NCBI RefSeq assembly: GCF_008014745.1
Contig: NZ_VPFD01000016.1
Location: 124,001-188,000 of the forward strand
DNA: 64,000 bases
Origin: Massilia arenae
GTDB lineage: Bacteria; Pseudomonadota; Gammaproteobacteria; Burkholderiales; Burkholderiaceae_D
Reading direction: 5' to 3'
In this document: positions 27,745-38,503 of the stretch, one piece after another
Position numbering within the stretch: position 1 is the first letter of the stretch
Layout: each line of letters opens with the position of its first letter
Notes under the pieces: generated by a model
What the model was told of the DNA's origin: nothing
What the model saw: the letters and a program-made list of their open reading frames with translations, nothing else
The model's database searches: none
Made by a program: the position numbers and the translations under genes

Positions 27745-29700
27745 TCAATAATCCCACCGCAACCTGACGCCCACCCGGCGCTCGAACTGGGCCCAATACG
27801 TGCTGGAGCCAAACTCCGCATGCCCGCCGTTCAGGTTCTCGCCAAATACCGACAGGGCCAGTCCCGGCCGCACACGCCAGCCGAAGCGCGCATCGAGCGC
27901 CGTGTACGACGCCACCCGTGACGCCGGCATCTCGCCCACCCGGCGCACGGTGACGTCGATCTCGCGCGCGTCGTCGATGTTGTAGCTCGATCGTAGTTGC
28001 GCGGTATGCGAGGGGTCGCGCCGCGCCGCCCGCAGGCCCGCCACGTCGTTGCCGCCGGGTTTGAGCTGCAGGCGCTGGTGCAGCGCGGTCCAGCCGGCAG
28101 ACAGGCGCCAGCGCGGCATCGGTTGCCAGCTGCCCCAGGCTTCGATGCCGCTGGCGCGGCCTTCCATCAGGTTGTCGAACTGCAGGTAGCTGCCGCTGGG
28201 ATCGAGTTCTTGCGTGCGCAGGTGGTCGTAGTCGGTATGGAACAGGGTGACCGAATACGACAGCGCCGCCGTCGGTTGGCCGCGGTAGCCCAGCTCGATC
28301 ACGCGCGCCACTTCGCTGCGCACCTCGGGCCCGCCACGCAGGATGAACGGCGGCTGCCCCGGCACCCAGGCGTCGGCGTCCAGCCGCGCCGGCGCGCGCA
28401 CGGTGCGCGCCGCCGAGGCCCAGAAGGCGTGCTGCGGCGACATGCGCCACGACAGGCGTGCGCTCGGCAACCATTCGACACCGGTGTAATGGTTGTACTC
28501 GGCGCGTCCACCCAGCGTCAGGCGCCAGGCGTCATCCAGTGCGATCTCGTCTTGCACGAACAGGCTGCCCCAGCGCTGGTTGGTATCGGCCGGCAGGAAG
28601 GCCACGTATTGGGTGTTGCCGACGCGGTCGCGCGTCTGGCGGTAGTTGGCGCCCCACATCAGCCCATGGCGGCCGGCGACCGGCAGCGTGTGCTGGAACT
28701 GCAGGTCGGCCGTGGTCAGGCGCTCGCTGAACAAGGGCGGCGATTCGCGCACCGTGTGATCCAGGTAGGCCTGGACGGCGACCTCGCCGCCGTCCGCGAG
28801 CTGACGCTGCCAGCGCGCGGTCAGGTTGGCGCCGTCGGAGCGCACGCGATCGAGATCGGTGGGGCCGCCCGGCACCGCGATTTCTCCCGGCTGCGGCTGG
28901 TCGAGCCGCCCCTGGTAGACGTTGCCGACCACCGAGTAACGGTCGCCGCCCTGCTCCCAGTCGGCGCGCACGCCGGCATGGCTGCGCCGGTAGGCGTCGT
29001 CGATGCGTCCGCCGCCGACCCGGTCGCTGTCGCTGCGGCGCATGAACTTGCCATAGGCGCGCCAGGCCACGCCGCCCGCGCTCGTGCCGCCCTGGCGGAA
29101 GGCGGCGCCGCCGCTGCCGTCATTCGCGCCCTGCAGCGCCAGCATGCCGCCCTGGGTGTCGCGCGCCGAGCGGGTCGTGATGTTGATGACGCCGTTGACC
29201 GCGTTCAGGCCCCACATGACGCCGCCCGGCCCGCTCACCACTTCGATGCGCTCGACGTCTTCGAGCAGCACCTCCTGGGCGTCCCAGAACACGCCGGCAA
29301 ACAGCGGCGTGTACACCGAACGGCCATCGATCAATACCAGCAGCTTGTTCGACAGCACGCTGCCGCCGCTGTTCTGGCCGCGCGCGCTGATCGAATAGGC
29401 ATAGCCGTTGACGCGCGCCACGTGCAGGTTGGGCGCCAGGCGCAGCGCCTCGGGCAGCGAATCGGCGCCGGAGCGGCGGATGTCGTCGGCCGTGATCACG
29501 AACACGGCCGCCGGCGCATCCTGCAGGCGCTCGGGGCGCTTCGACACCGAGGTCACCTGGATATTGGCCAGCTCCTCGATCGACAGGTCGGCCAGGTCGG
29601 CCTGCCCGGCGGGGGCGGCAATGGCGGGCAGCGCCAGCCAGGCGGCAACGCCCGTGGCCAACACAAGGTTCCGGCAGCAATAAGTGATAAACACGTTCAT
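27745..29700 (-). CDS. TonB-dependent outer membrane receptor
   Basis: The 651-residue receptor has a signal peptide (ending ALPAIAA, about residue 29) and an N-terminal plug domain. The plug has the VTSVSKRPERLQDAPAAV TonB-box-proximal/plug start, DDIRRSGADSLPEAL and IEVVSGPGGVMWGLNAVNGVIN. A 22-strand-type barrel follows, ending LRWDY. The plug resembles cobalamin/siderophore and colicin-type receptors. The ligand is not predictable; no transport genes lie next to it. Confidence 0.9.
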   Translation of the reverse strand: MNVFITYCCRNLVLATGVAAWLALPAIAAPAGQADLADLSIEELANIQVTSVSKRPERLQDAPAAVFVITADDIRRSGADSLPEALRLAPNLHVARVNGYAYSISARGQNSGGSVLSNKLLVLIDGRSVYTPLFAGVFWDAQEVLLEDVERIEVVSGPGGVMWGLNAVNGVINITTRSARDTQGGMLALQGANDGSGGAAFRQGGTSAGGVAWRAYGKFMRRSDSDRVGGGRIDDAYRRSHAGVRADWEQGGDRYSVVGNVYQGRLDQPQPGEIAVPGGPTDLDRVRSDGANLTARWQRQLADGGEVAVQAYLDHTVRESPPLFSERLTTADLQFQHTLPVAGRHGLMWGANYRQTRDRVGNTQYVAFLPADTNQRWGSLFVQDEIALDDAWRLTLGGRAEYNHYTGVEWLPSARLSWRMSPQHAFWASAARTVRAPARLDADAWVPGQPPFILRGGPEVRSEVARVIELGYRGQPTAALSYSVTLFHTDYDHLRTQELDPSGSYLQFDNLMEGRASGIEAWGSWQPMPRWRLSAGWTALHQRLQLKPGGNDVAGLRAARRDPSHTAQLRSSYNIDDAREIDVTVRRVGEMPASRVASYTALDARFGWRVRPGLALSVFGENLNGGHAEFGSSTYWAQFERRVGVRLRWDY

Positions 29701-29813
29701 GAGCCGATTTTACATTCAGCCGGGCCAAATGGTGCATGTTTTACAAGTCCGTGCTAGTGTCTGCAACAGAAATCACACTCTGCAGCACGGTGACCGCTTT
29801 TTTGCTATAGTTG

Positions 29814-29837
29814 GTTAGTTCTAACTCGTACTAGTTA
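29814..29837. promoter_or_regulatory. Overlapping dyads in front of the cytochrome b561 gene
   Basis: GTTAG-TT-CTAAC (29814-29825) overlaps TAACT-CGTACT-AGTTA (29822-29837). Both are perfect 5-bp-arm dyads just before the cytochrome b561 start at 29851. They look like an operator for an unknown regulator. The short arms leave room for chance. Confidence 0.4.
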
Positions 29838-29850
29838 CTTGAATACAAAC

Positions 29851-30399
29851 ATGCGCCGCTATACGCTGCCCGCTATCGTGCTGCACTGGCTGATCGCCAT
29901 CGCCATCATCGGCACGTTCACGCTCGGCCTGGTCATGACCGATATCCAGGGCATCACCATGGCCAAGCTCCGCTACACGAACTGGCACAAATGGGCCGGC
30001 GTCACCGTGCTCGGCCTGGCCGCGCTGCGCCTCTTGTGGCGCCTGTTCAATGACCCGCCGCAGTATGCCGACGCGATGCCGGCCTGGCAGCGCGGCGCCG
30101 CGCATGGCCTGCACGTGCTGCTGTACGTGCTGATGTTCGCGGTGCCGCTGTCGGGGTATTTCTTCAGCCTGGCGGCCGGCTTCCCGGTCGTGTATTTCGG
30201 CGAGATCCCGCTGCCGGTGCTGATCGGCCCCGATCCCGAGCTGCGCGTCCTGCTGCGCGGCGTGCACTACTGGCTCAATATGCTGCTGGCCGCCCTGGTG
30301 GCCCTGCACGTGCTGGCCGCTTTCAAGCACCTGCTGGTCGACCGCGACGGCGTGATGCAGCGCATGCTCCCCATCCCTACTCCGAAGGAAAAACGATGA
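29851..30399 (+). CDS. Cytochrome b561 family protein
   Basis: This four-helix inner-membrane di-haem cytochrome is expected to oxidise ubiquinol. The 182-residue product starts MRRYTLPAIVLHWLIA; histidine ligands are visible in LHW (helix 1), NWHKW, AHGLHVLLY and LHVLAAFKHL. A TTG at 29839 would add four residues. It overlaps the first yceI gene by 4 bp (ATGA), forming the common cybB-yceI-yceI arrangement. Confidence 0.9.
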   Translation: MRRYTLPAIVLHWLIAIAIIGTFTLGLVMTDIQGITMAKLRYTNWHKWAGVTVLGLAALRLLWRLFNDPPQYADAMPAWQRGAAHGLHVLLYVLMFAVPLSGYFFSLAAGFPVVYFGEIPLPVLIGPDPELRVLLRGVHYWLNMLLAALVALHVLAAFKHLLVDRDGVMQRMLPIPTPKEKR

Positions 30400-30950
30400 A
30401 ACCATTCAAGGCCTTGCTGGTTGCGACCCTGGTCGGCGCCAGCGCCATCGCCATCGCCGTCCCGCTCAAGACCGATTCGGCCAAGAGCAGCGTCTCGGCC
30501 GTGTTCAAGCAGATGAACGTGCCGGTGGAAGCGCCGTTCCGCAGCTTCAGCGCCGCCATCGACTATGACGCGGCCAAGCCGGCCGCCTCGAAGGCGAACG
30601 TCGAGATCAATACCGCCAGCTTCGACATCGGCGACCCGATGTACAACAAGGAAGTCGCCAAGAAGGAATGGTTCAATTCGGCGCAATTCCCGAAAGCCAG
30701 CTTCGTGTCCACCAGCATCGCACCAAGCGGCGCCGGCAAGCTGAACGTGTCGGGCAAGCTGACCCTGAAGGGCAAGACCGCTGACGTCACCTTCCCGCTC
30801 GCGGTCAAGGCCGAAGGCGGCAAACAGGTATTCGAGGGGCAGCTGCCGATCAAGCGGCTGGCCTTCAACATCGGCGAAGGCGAGTGGAAGGACACGAGCA
30901 TGGTCGCCGATGAAGTCGTCATCAAGTTCCGCGTCACCGCAGCACCATAA
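30396..30950 (+). CDS. YceI family protein (first copy)
   Basis: This is a periplasmic lipocalin-like barrel; family members bind polyisoprenoid or quinone-like lipids. The 184-residue protein has a signal peptide (about 1-21, ending ASAIAIA), followed by the YceI pattern: [39 protein letters not shown] and [13 protein letters not shown]. It is coupled to the upstream cytochrome b561 and followed 35 bp later by a second, diverged yceI gene. Confidence 0.9.
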   Translation: MKPFKALLVATLVGASAIAIAVPLKTDSAKSSVSAVFKQMNVPVEAPFRSFSAAIDYDAAKPAASKANVEINTASFDIGDPMYNKEVAKKEWFNSAQFPKASFVSTSIAPSGAGKLNVSGKLTLKGKTADVTFPLAVKAEGGKQVFEGQLPIKRLAFNIGEGEWKDTSMVADEVVIKFRVTAAP

Positions 30951-30985
30951 TTCACCACCACCACACTCACAAGGGACATCACTAC

Positions 30986-31555
30986 ATGAAGATCAAGCAC
31001 CTGATCGCGGCCGCCGCCGCCCTCGCCGCCAGCACCGCCTTCGCCGCGCCGGTCACCTATGACATCGAGCCGAACCACACCTACCCAAGCTTCGAGGCCG
31101 ACCACATGGGCCTGTCGGTATGGCGCGGTAAGTTCAACAAGTCGAGCGGCAGCGTGACCCTGGACCGCGAAGCCAAGACCGGCTCGCTGGACATCACCGT
31201 CGACATCAACAGCATCGACTTCGGCCACGAAAAGATGAACGAGCACGCCAAGAAGCCGGACATCTTCGACGCCGCCAAGTACCCGACCGCGACCTTCAAG
31301 TCGAAGTCGATCAAGTACACCGGCGATGTGCCGACCTCGGTCGACGGCGAGCTGACCCTGCACGGCGTGACCAAGCCGCTGACGCTGCAGATCGACAAGT
31401 TCAAGTGCATCATGCACCCGATGCTCAAGAAAGAAGCCTGCGGCGCCGACGTGGTGGGCACCTTCAAGCGCGACGACTTCGGCATCAGCTTCGGCCTGCC
31501 GAACTTCTCGCCGGAAGTGAAGCTGGCGATCCAGGTCGAAGCCGTCAAGCGCTGA
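30986..31555 (+). CDS. YceI family protein (second copy)
   Basis: The 189-residue periplasmic YceI protein has a signal peptide (about 1-20, ending TAFAA). The classical motifs are [29 protein letters not shown] and [13 protein letters not shown]. It is closer to the canonical E. coli YceI than the first copy; the two share fold but limited identity. It is last in the operon, followed by a strong terminator. Confidence 0.93.
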   Translation: MKIKHLIAAAAALAASTAFAAPVTYDIEPNHTYPSFEADHMGLSVWRGKFNKSSGSVTLDREAKTGSLDITVDINSIDFGHEKMNEHAKKPDIFDAAKYPTATFKSKSIKYTGDVPTSVDGELTLHGVTKPLTLQIDKFKCIMHPMLKKEACGADVVGTFKRDDFGISFGLPNFSPEVKLAIQVEAVKR

Positions 31556-31574
31556 TCGATCGAACCATGTGAAA

Positions 31575-31607
31575 AGCCCCGCCGGTTCGCACCGGCGGGG
31601 CTTTTTT
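31575..31607 (+). terminator. Rho-independent terminator after yceI
   Basis: AGCCCCGCCGGT-TCGC-ACCGGCGGGGCT is a 12-bp perfect stem with a TCGC tetraloop and a following T-run, 20 bp after the stop. The A-run on the left makes it usable for the convergent gene as well. Confidence 0.95.
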
Positions 31608-31630
31608 ACGACCGTTTCAACGCGGTGCGA

Positions 31631-32953
31631 TCAACGCCCGTCGCGATCGAAATCACCCGGGATCGCGCGCTCGACGCGGTGCCAGCCGGCGCGGGTGGCC
31701 GACTTGGCCTGGTCCCACTTCAGGCGCGAATTGCCCTTCGAGCGGTCCCATTCGCCTGCCAGGTGGCTTTCGTTGGCGTCATAGCCGCCATCGTATTTGC
31801 CATAGCTGTTGTAGCCCAGCGCATAGGCCGGCGCGTAGTCGTCATAGGTGTAGCCCGGCGTGTAGTACGGCTGGGTCTGGTACTGGGTGCGCCAGTACTC
31901 GTTTTCCTCGTGCGGATTGACCATGTGGCCGACGCCCTTGCCGGCCGCGCCGCCCGCCAGGCCGCCGATCGCCGCGCCCGCCGCCACGCCCAGTGGGCCG
32001 GCCGCAGCGCCGATGATCGCACCCGCGGTCGCGCCGCCGCCGGCGCCCACGCCCTGCGCCAGGTTATGGTCATGCAGTTCGTCGCCGACCTTCGGATTGA
32101 CGACCTCGCCCGCGCCACGGCCTGCCGCACCCCCGGCCAGGCCGCCGACCACGGCGCCCGCCGCCATCCCGATCGGACCGCCGACGGCGCCGATCGCCGC
32201 ACCGGCGGCTGCGCCGGTGCCGGCGCCCACGCCCTTGGCCAGGTGGTGTTCGGCCAGGTCGTCGCCGGCCTTCGGATTGACCACTTCACCCACGCCCTTG
32301 CCGGCGATGCCGCCCGCCACGCCGCCGACCACGGCGCCGGTCACGGTGCCGATCGGACCGGCAACGGTGCCGACCGTGGCGCCCAGCGCCGCGCCGCCTG
32401 CGATGCCCAGGCCGGCGCCGATCACGTGCGAGCCGCCCTGCTTGGTCCAGGATTCCTGGATGTGGGCCGCGTCTTCGTCGGAGCGGGTATGCACGCCCAT
32501 CACGATGCCGCCGTTCTTGATGCCTTCTTCATAGTGCTTGGCGCGTTCTTCGGGGATGCCGGCGCCGATCAGCGCGCCGATCAGGCCACCCGTGATGCCG
32601 CCCGCGCCGGCGCCGGCCAGGGCCGCCGCCAACGGGCCGGCGACGACCACGCCCAGGCCCGGCAGCACCAGCGTGGTGCCGACCGCCGCGATACCGGCCA
32701 GCACGGCGCCGATGGTGCCGCCGATGCCGGCGCCGATGCCCGCGCCTTCGGCCGCCTTGCTGCCCAGTTCCGTATCCTTATCGGCGAAGTGGGTCGTGCG
32801 GGTGGTGTCGGACATCATCAGGTTGACGTCGTCGCGGGTATAGCCGCGATCGGACACGGTGCCATAGGCGCGCTCGGCGCTGGCGCGGTCGGGGAACAGG
32901 CCGGTGACCATGCGCTGGTTCTGGTCCTGACGATTGGTGTCGTAGCTGCTCAT
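31631..32953 (-). CDS. Glycine-zipper repeat protein with general-stress (YflT/17M-like) domain
   Basis: The start at 32953 (MSSYDTNRQDQNQ) gives 440 residues; an upstream frame to 33133 lacks support. Residues about 15-55 (MVTGLFPDRASAERAYGTV) and 140-175 (ERAKHYEEGIKNGGIVMGV) form a YflT-like stress domain split by a glycine-zipper segment. Three tandem glycine-zipper units of about 60 residues follow (from about 184), of the type GAxxGAxxGxxAGPxGxxxGAxVGGxAGG, the first two ending in GEVVNPK. The C-terminus is Tyr-rich, then basic (SRLKWDQAKSATRAGWHRVE). Such proteins are usually envelope-associated and stress-induced. The function is unknown. Confidence 0.8.
   Translation of the reverse strand: MSSYDTNRQDQNQRMVTGLFPDRASAERAYGTVSDRGYTRDDVNLMMSDTTRTTHFADKDTELGSKAAEGAGIGAGIGGTIGAVLAGIAAVGTTLVLPGLGVVVAGPLAAALAGAGAGGITGGLIGALIGAGIPEERAKHYEEGIKNGGIVMGVHTRSDEDAAHIQESWTKQGGSHVIGAGLGIAGGAALGATVGTVAGPIGTVTGAVVGGVAGGIAGKGVGEVVNPKAGDDLAEHHLAKGVGAGTGAAAGAAIGAVGGPIGMAAGAVVGGLAGGAAGRGAGEVVNPKVGDELHDHNLAQGVGAGGGATAGAIIGAAAGPLGVAAGAAIGGLAGGAAGKGVGHMVNPHEENEYWRTQYQTQPYYTPGYTYDDYAPAYALGYNSYGKYDGGYDANESHLAGEWDRSKGNSRLKWDQAKSATRAGWHRVERAIPGDFDRDGR
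31910..32435 (-). repeat. Coding tandem repeat: three glycine-zipper units
   Basis: Within the preceding CDS, three units of roughly 64, 60 and about 50 codons repeat the same glycine-zipper sequence. Units one and two end with VVNPKxGDxLxxHxLAxGV; the last is cut after MVNPHEEN. Internal duplication is the likely origin, and copy number could vary. Confidence 0.75.
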
Positions 32954-33255
32954 GTCAAATCCTTTCTGGTAGTTGGGGTGGCCAGGCGCTGTCGAAGCGG
33001 CACTGCCAGGGAGGTCCACCTTATGCCCATGAGCTGCATGGCTCTGTTCGATGACGCACGGTTGACACAGACCCGCCGAAATGCGGCCAACGCGGCCACG
33101 ATCGATCGGACCGGTGCATGAACAGCGATGCAAAAACGCTATCTAACGTGAGTTGCCGCACCGACCTGACGGGGACGCATCTCTAGACTTTTTCCCATGG
33201 TCACGGCAATTGTTGGGCCTGGGGGTATGTCTTTTTACTTGAGGAGGAAGCAACC
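32954..33255. other. 302-bp intergenic region
   Basis: No gene is supported. It contains the upstream regions of the divergent glycine-zipper gene and the glsB-like gene. A GAGGAGG-type ribosome binding site precedes the latter (33241-33247). No palindrome or repeat stood out. Confidence 0.6.
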
Positions 33256-33525
33256 ATGTTATTCATCATCTGGATCGTCGTCGGCGGCATCCTGGGCTGG
33301 CTTGCCAGCATGGTCATGAAAACCGACGCAGAGCAAGGCATCATTCTTAACGTCGTCGTAGGTATCATCGGCGCCTTCCTGGGCGGCTGGCTGCTGTCGC
33401 CGCTGTTCGGCACCGGCACCATCAACTCGGACGACTTCAGTGTCGCTTCGCTCCTGGTCTCGTTCCTGGGCGCGGTCATCCTGCTGGCCATCGTGAATCT
33501 GCTGCGCCGCGGTCGCGTTCGTTAA
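33256..33525 (+). CDS. GlsB/YeaQ/YmgE family stress-response membrane protein
   Basis: This 89-residue membrane protein has three hydrophobic segments (residues about 2-18, 28-48, 58-84) separated by short loops. It carries the family's GGILGWLASMVMK start and GIIGAFLGGWLLSPLFG centre (transglycosylase-associated family). It is stress-induced in several bacteria; the biochemical role is unknown. It has a GAGGAGG ribosome binding site and ends before a strong terminator. Its neighbour across the promoter region is another stress-type protein. Confidence 0.9.
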   Translation: MLFIIWIVVGGILGWLASMVMKTDAEQGIILNVVVGIIGAFLGGWLLSPLFGTGTINSDDFSVASLLVSFLGAVILLAIVNLLRRGRVR

Positions 33526-33549
33526 TGAGTACGACACGCAATCTGTAAA

Positions 33550-33580
33550 AACCAACGCCACGTGCGTTGGTTTTTTTTCC
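33550..33580 (+). terminator. Rho-independent terminator after glsB-like gene
   Basis: AACCAACGC-CACGT-GCGTTGGTT is a 9-bp perfect stem followed by a run of eight T. It ends 16 bp before the phospholipase D gene start. Confidence 0.92.
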
Positions 33581-33595
33581 TCTGTGGTTTTATTG

Positions 33596-34873
33596 ATGAG
33601 CCCAAAAATGTTCTGGACAGTGTTGATCACGGTCGCCGCGACGCTGGTGCTTGGCGTGCTGGCGCTGAATTTCATGCCGAGCGAAAAGCAGATCGAACGG
33701 CAACTGACACGGCAGTACGACACCCACGACCCGCAATTCCGCCGCTCGATGGGTGTGCTGCTCGGCCCCCCTATTCTTGAAGGAAACAAGGTCGACGCCT
33801 TGATCAATGGCGACCAGATCTTCCCCGCCATGCTGGCCGCGATTCGCCAGGCGGAAAAGTCGATCAACCTGGAAACCTATATCTACTGGTCGGAATCGAT
33901 CGGCAAGGAATTTTCAGAAGCGTTGTCCGAGCGCGCCCGCGCCGGCGTGAAGGTCCACGTCATGCTCGACTTCATGGGCAGCATGAAGATGGACAATGCG
34001 CTGGTGGACGAAATGAAGAAAGCCGGCGTGCGCGTGCAGCGCTATCACAAGCCGGTATGGTGGAAGCTGGCGCGCATGAACAACCGCACCCACCGCAAGC
34101 TCTTGGTCATCGACGGCAAGATCGGTTTCACTGGCGGGGTCGGCATCGCCGACCAGTGGCGCGGCAATGCCGAAGACGAGAATCACTGGCGCGACAGCCA
34201 TTTCAGGATCGAAGGCCCGGTGGTCGGCCAGATCCAGGCAGTGTTCAACGACAACTGGACCAAGGCCACCGGCGCAGTGCTGGACGGTCCCGACTACTTC
34301 CCGGCGCTGGAACCAAAAGGCACGATGCCCGCCCAGATGTTCTCGAGCTCGCCGACCGGCGGCAGCGAGAGCATGCACCTGATGTACCTGATGTCGATCA
34401 CCGCCGCGCGCGAGACGATCGACCTGTCGGCCGCCTATTTCGTGCCGGATGACCTGACCGTCCGCACCCTGATCGCGGCCGCGAAACGCGGCGTGCGGGT
34501 GCGCCTGATCACGCCTGGCCCGATCATCGATTCCGACCTGGTCAAGGCCGCCTCGCGCGACCGCTGGCCCGAGCTGCTCGATGCAGGTGTGCAGATCTCG
34601 GAATACAAGCCGACCATGTACCACGTCAAGACGCTGATCGTCGACAAACTCCTGGTATCGGTCGGTTCGACCAACTTCGACAACCGCTCGTTCAGCATCA
34701 ACGACGAGGCCAACCTGAACGTGCTGGATGAAGACTTCGCGGCGCAGATGAGCGAGATCTACGAACAGGACTGGGCACGCGCCACGCCGGTGACCGAGCA
34801 CAAGTTCGCGCAACGCCCGTGGTGGCAGCGCTTCAGTACCTGGGCGGTGTCGCTGGTCGACAAGCAGCTGTAG
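33596..34873 (+). CDS. Phospholipase D / cardiolipin synthase-like protein
   Basis: The 425-residue protein has an N-terminal membrane anchor (about residues 4-24) and two HKD half-sites: HRKLLVIDGKIGFTGG and HVKTLIVDKLLVSVGSTNFDNRS. It would form a phosphatidyl-enzyme intermediate and transfer to phosphatidylglycerol or a similar acceptor (ClsB/ClsC-like). The start MSPKMFWTVL at 33596 is chosen; a GTG four codons upstream is possible. No clear ribosome binding site is seen between the preceding terminator and the start, which is unusual. Confidence 0.88.
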   Translation: MSPKMFWTVLITVAATLVLGVLALNFMPSEKQIERQLTRQYDTHDPQFRRSMGVLLGPPILEGNKVDALINGDQIFPAMLAAIRQAEKSINLETYIYWSESIGKEFSEALSERARAGVKVHVMLDFMGSMKMDNALVDEMKKAGVRVQRYHKPVWWKLARMNNRTHRKLLVIDGKIGFTGGVGIADQWRGNAEDENHWRDSHFRIEGPVVGQIQAVFNDNWTKATGAVLDGPDYFPALEPKGTMPAQMFSSSPTGGSESMHLMYLMSITAARETIDLSAAYFVPDDLTVRTLIAAAKRGVRVRLITPGPIIDSDLVKAASRDRWPELLDAGVQISEYKPTMYHVKTLIVDKLLVSVGSTNFDNRSFSINDEANLNVLDEDFAAQMSEIYEQDWARATPVTEHKFAQRPWWQRFSTWAVSLVDKQL

Positions 34874-34952
34874 TAAACACGGCGAAACGAAGGAAAAACG
34901 GAATTTGCTTGCGCGCTCGAAATAGCGGTTGACGATCCAGCATGGGATTACC

Positions 34953-34984
34953 ATACTCATGGACGCTCCGAGGTCCATGAGTAT
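34953..34984. promoter_or_regulatory. Perfect 12-bp hairpin just before the S46 peptidase gene
   Basis: ATACTCATGGAC-GCTCCGAG-GTCCATGAGTAT: the arms match over 12 bp around an 8-nt loop, ending 24 bp before the ATG at 35009. It is not followed by a T-run on either side, so it is probably an operator or a 5'-UTR structure rather than a terminator. Confidence 0.75.
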
Positions 34985-35008
34985 CCCTTCCCAACCAAGA
35001 TTACGCGC

Positions 35009-37168
<2,160 letters not shown>

Positions 37169-37189
37169 TCGTTCTTTCTTCTTCCAAAG

Positions 37190-37220
37190 GCCGCGTCACC
37201 GCAAGGGGCGCGGCTTTTTT
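37190..37220 (+). terminator. Terminator after the S46 peptidase gene
   Basis: GCCGCG (37190-37195) and CGCGGC (37209-37214) flank a 13-nt loop and are followed by TTTTTT. It is a weaker, longer-loop hairpin but well placed 21 bp after the stop. Confidence 0.75.
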
Positions 37221-37329
37221 CATGGGCTTTTGCACAGTTTATTCCGTCGTTTCGCCCGCCTGTCGCGTACGCCGTGACGCGTCGGGGGTCGCTCGCTACA
37301 CTCGATTCAAATAATGTCGGGAGAGCGAA

Positions 37330-38424
37330 ATGAAAAACACCCTGATCTGCTGCCTGGCCGCGCTGGGCATGCTGTGCGCGAACGCCTCGGCACAGGACAG
37401 TGTCGACGCAAAGCGGCTGGCCGGCGCCCGCGCCGCGGTCGAAGACCTGCAGCGCATCGTGGCGCCGCATGGCGTGCAGGATTCCTATAAAACCCGCATC
37501 GGCGGCATCGACCAATGGATCAATGTGCGCGGCCAGGACCGCGCCAATCCGATGATCCTGTTCGTGCACGGCGGTCCGGCCTCGCCGATCACACCGACCA
37601 TGTGGCAGTTCCAGCGCCCGATCGAGGAATTCTTCACGGTCGCCAACTACGACCAGCGCGGCGCCGGCAAGAGCTATGGCGAGACCGATCCCGCCATCGT
37701 GGGCGAGACGATCCGCATCGAACGCTACGTCGACGACCTGATCGAGGTGGCCGAACACCTGCGCGGGCGCTACGGCCAGCAGAAGCTGGTGCTGATGGCG
37801 CACAGCTGGGGCACCGTGATCTCGATGGCGGCATCGTTGAAGCGTCCCGACCTGTTCCACGCCTACGTCGGCATCGGCCAGGTGATCAGCGTGCGCGAAA
37901 ATGAACGCATCGGCTTCGAGTATGCGCTGGAACAGGCGCGCATCCACGACGACAAGGAGGCGCTGAAGGAGCTGCAGGCGATCGCGCCCTATCCCGGCAG
38001 CCAGCCGATCACGCGCGAGCGCATCGTGGCCGCGCGCAAGTGGCCGCAGCACTACGGCGGCCTGTCGGCCTACCGCAGCGAGTCCACTTACTTCTTCAAG
38101 GGGCCGCTGCTCTCGCCCGACTACACGATCGACCAGGTCAAGGCCATCGATGCCGGCAGCCTGCTCACGCTGGGCCGGCTGCTGCCGGAATTCGTCGAGG
38201 TCGACTATTCGAAGGTGAAGGAATTCCCGATCCCGGTCGTGATGTTCCTGGGCCGCCACGACTACACGACGCCGACTGCACCGACCGAGGCCTGGCTGGC
38301 GCAGGTGAAGGCGCCGTCGAAGCGGGTGGTGTGGTTCGAGCGTTCGGCCCACATGGCGCCGTGGGAAGAGCCGGGCAAGACCCTGGTCAGCCTGCTGGAG
38401 TATGTGCGGCCGCTGACGCAATGA
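37330..38424 (+). CDS. Secreted alpha/beta hydrolase (proline iminopeptidase-like)
   Basis: The 364-residue protein has a signal peptide (MKNTLICCLAALGMLCANASA, residues 1-21). The alpha/beta-hydrolase core includes the oxyanion region LFVHGGPAS (about 79-87), YDQRGAGKSYG, nucleophile elbow AHSWGTV (Ser about 159) and a late histidine in FERSAHMAPWEEP. The HGGP and DQRGAGKS motifs are those of proline iminopeptidase-like hydrolases, and a periplasmic location is predicted. A solo LuxR gene begins 80 bp downstream on the same strand. No substrate is known. Confidence 0.87.
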   Translation: MKNTLICCLAALGMLCANASAQDSVDAKRLAGARAAVEDLQRIVAPHGVQDSYKTRIGGIDQWINVRGQDRANPMILFVHGGPASPITPTMWQFQRPIEEFFTVANYDQRGAGKSYGETDPAIVGETIRIERYVDDLIEVAEHLRGRYGQQKLVLMAHSWGTVISMAASLKRPDLFHAYVGIGQVISVRENERIGFEYALEQARIHDDKEALKELQAIAPYPGSQPITRERIVAARKWPQHYGGLSAYRSESTYFFKGPLLSPDYTIDQVKAIDAGSLLTLGRLLPEFVEVDYSKVKEFPIPVVMFLGRHDYTTPTAPTEAWLAQVKAPSKRVVWFERSAHMAPWEEPGKTLVSLLEYVRPLTQ

Positions 38425-38503
38425 GTTGACACTCCGGCATACTTATCGTTACGCTCCGGGGTGACAGCAAGTCCATCCGTGCTTGCTCACCCACAGGGCC
38501 CGC

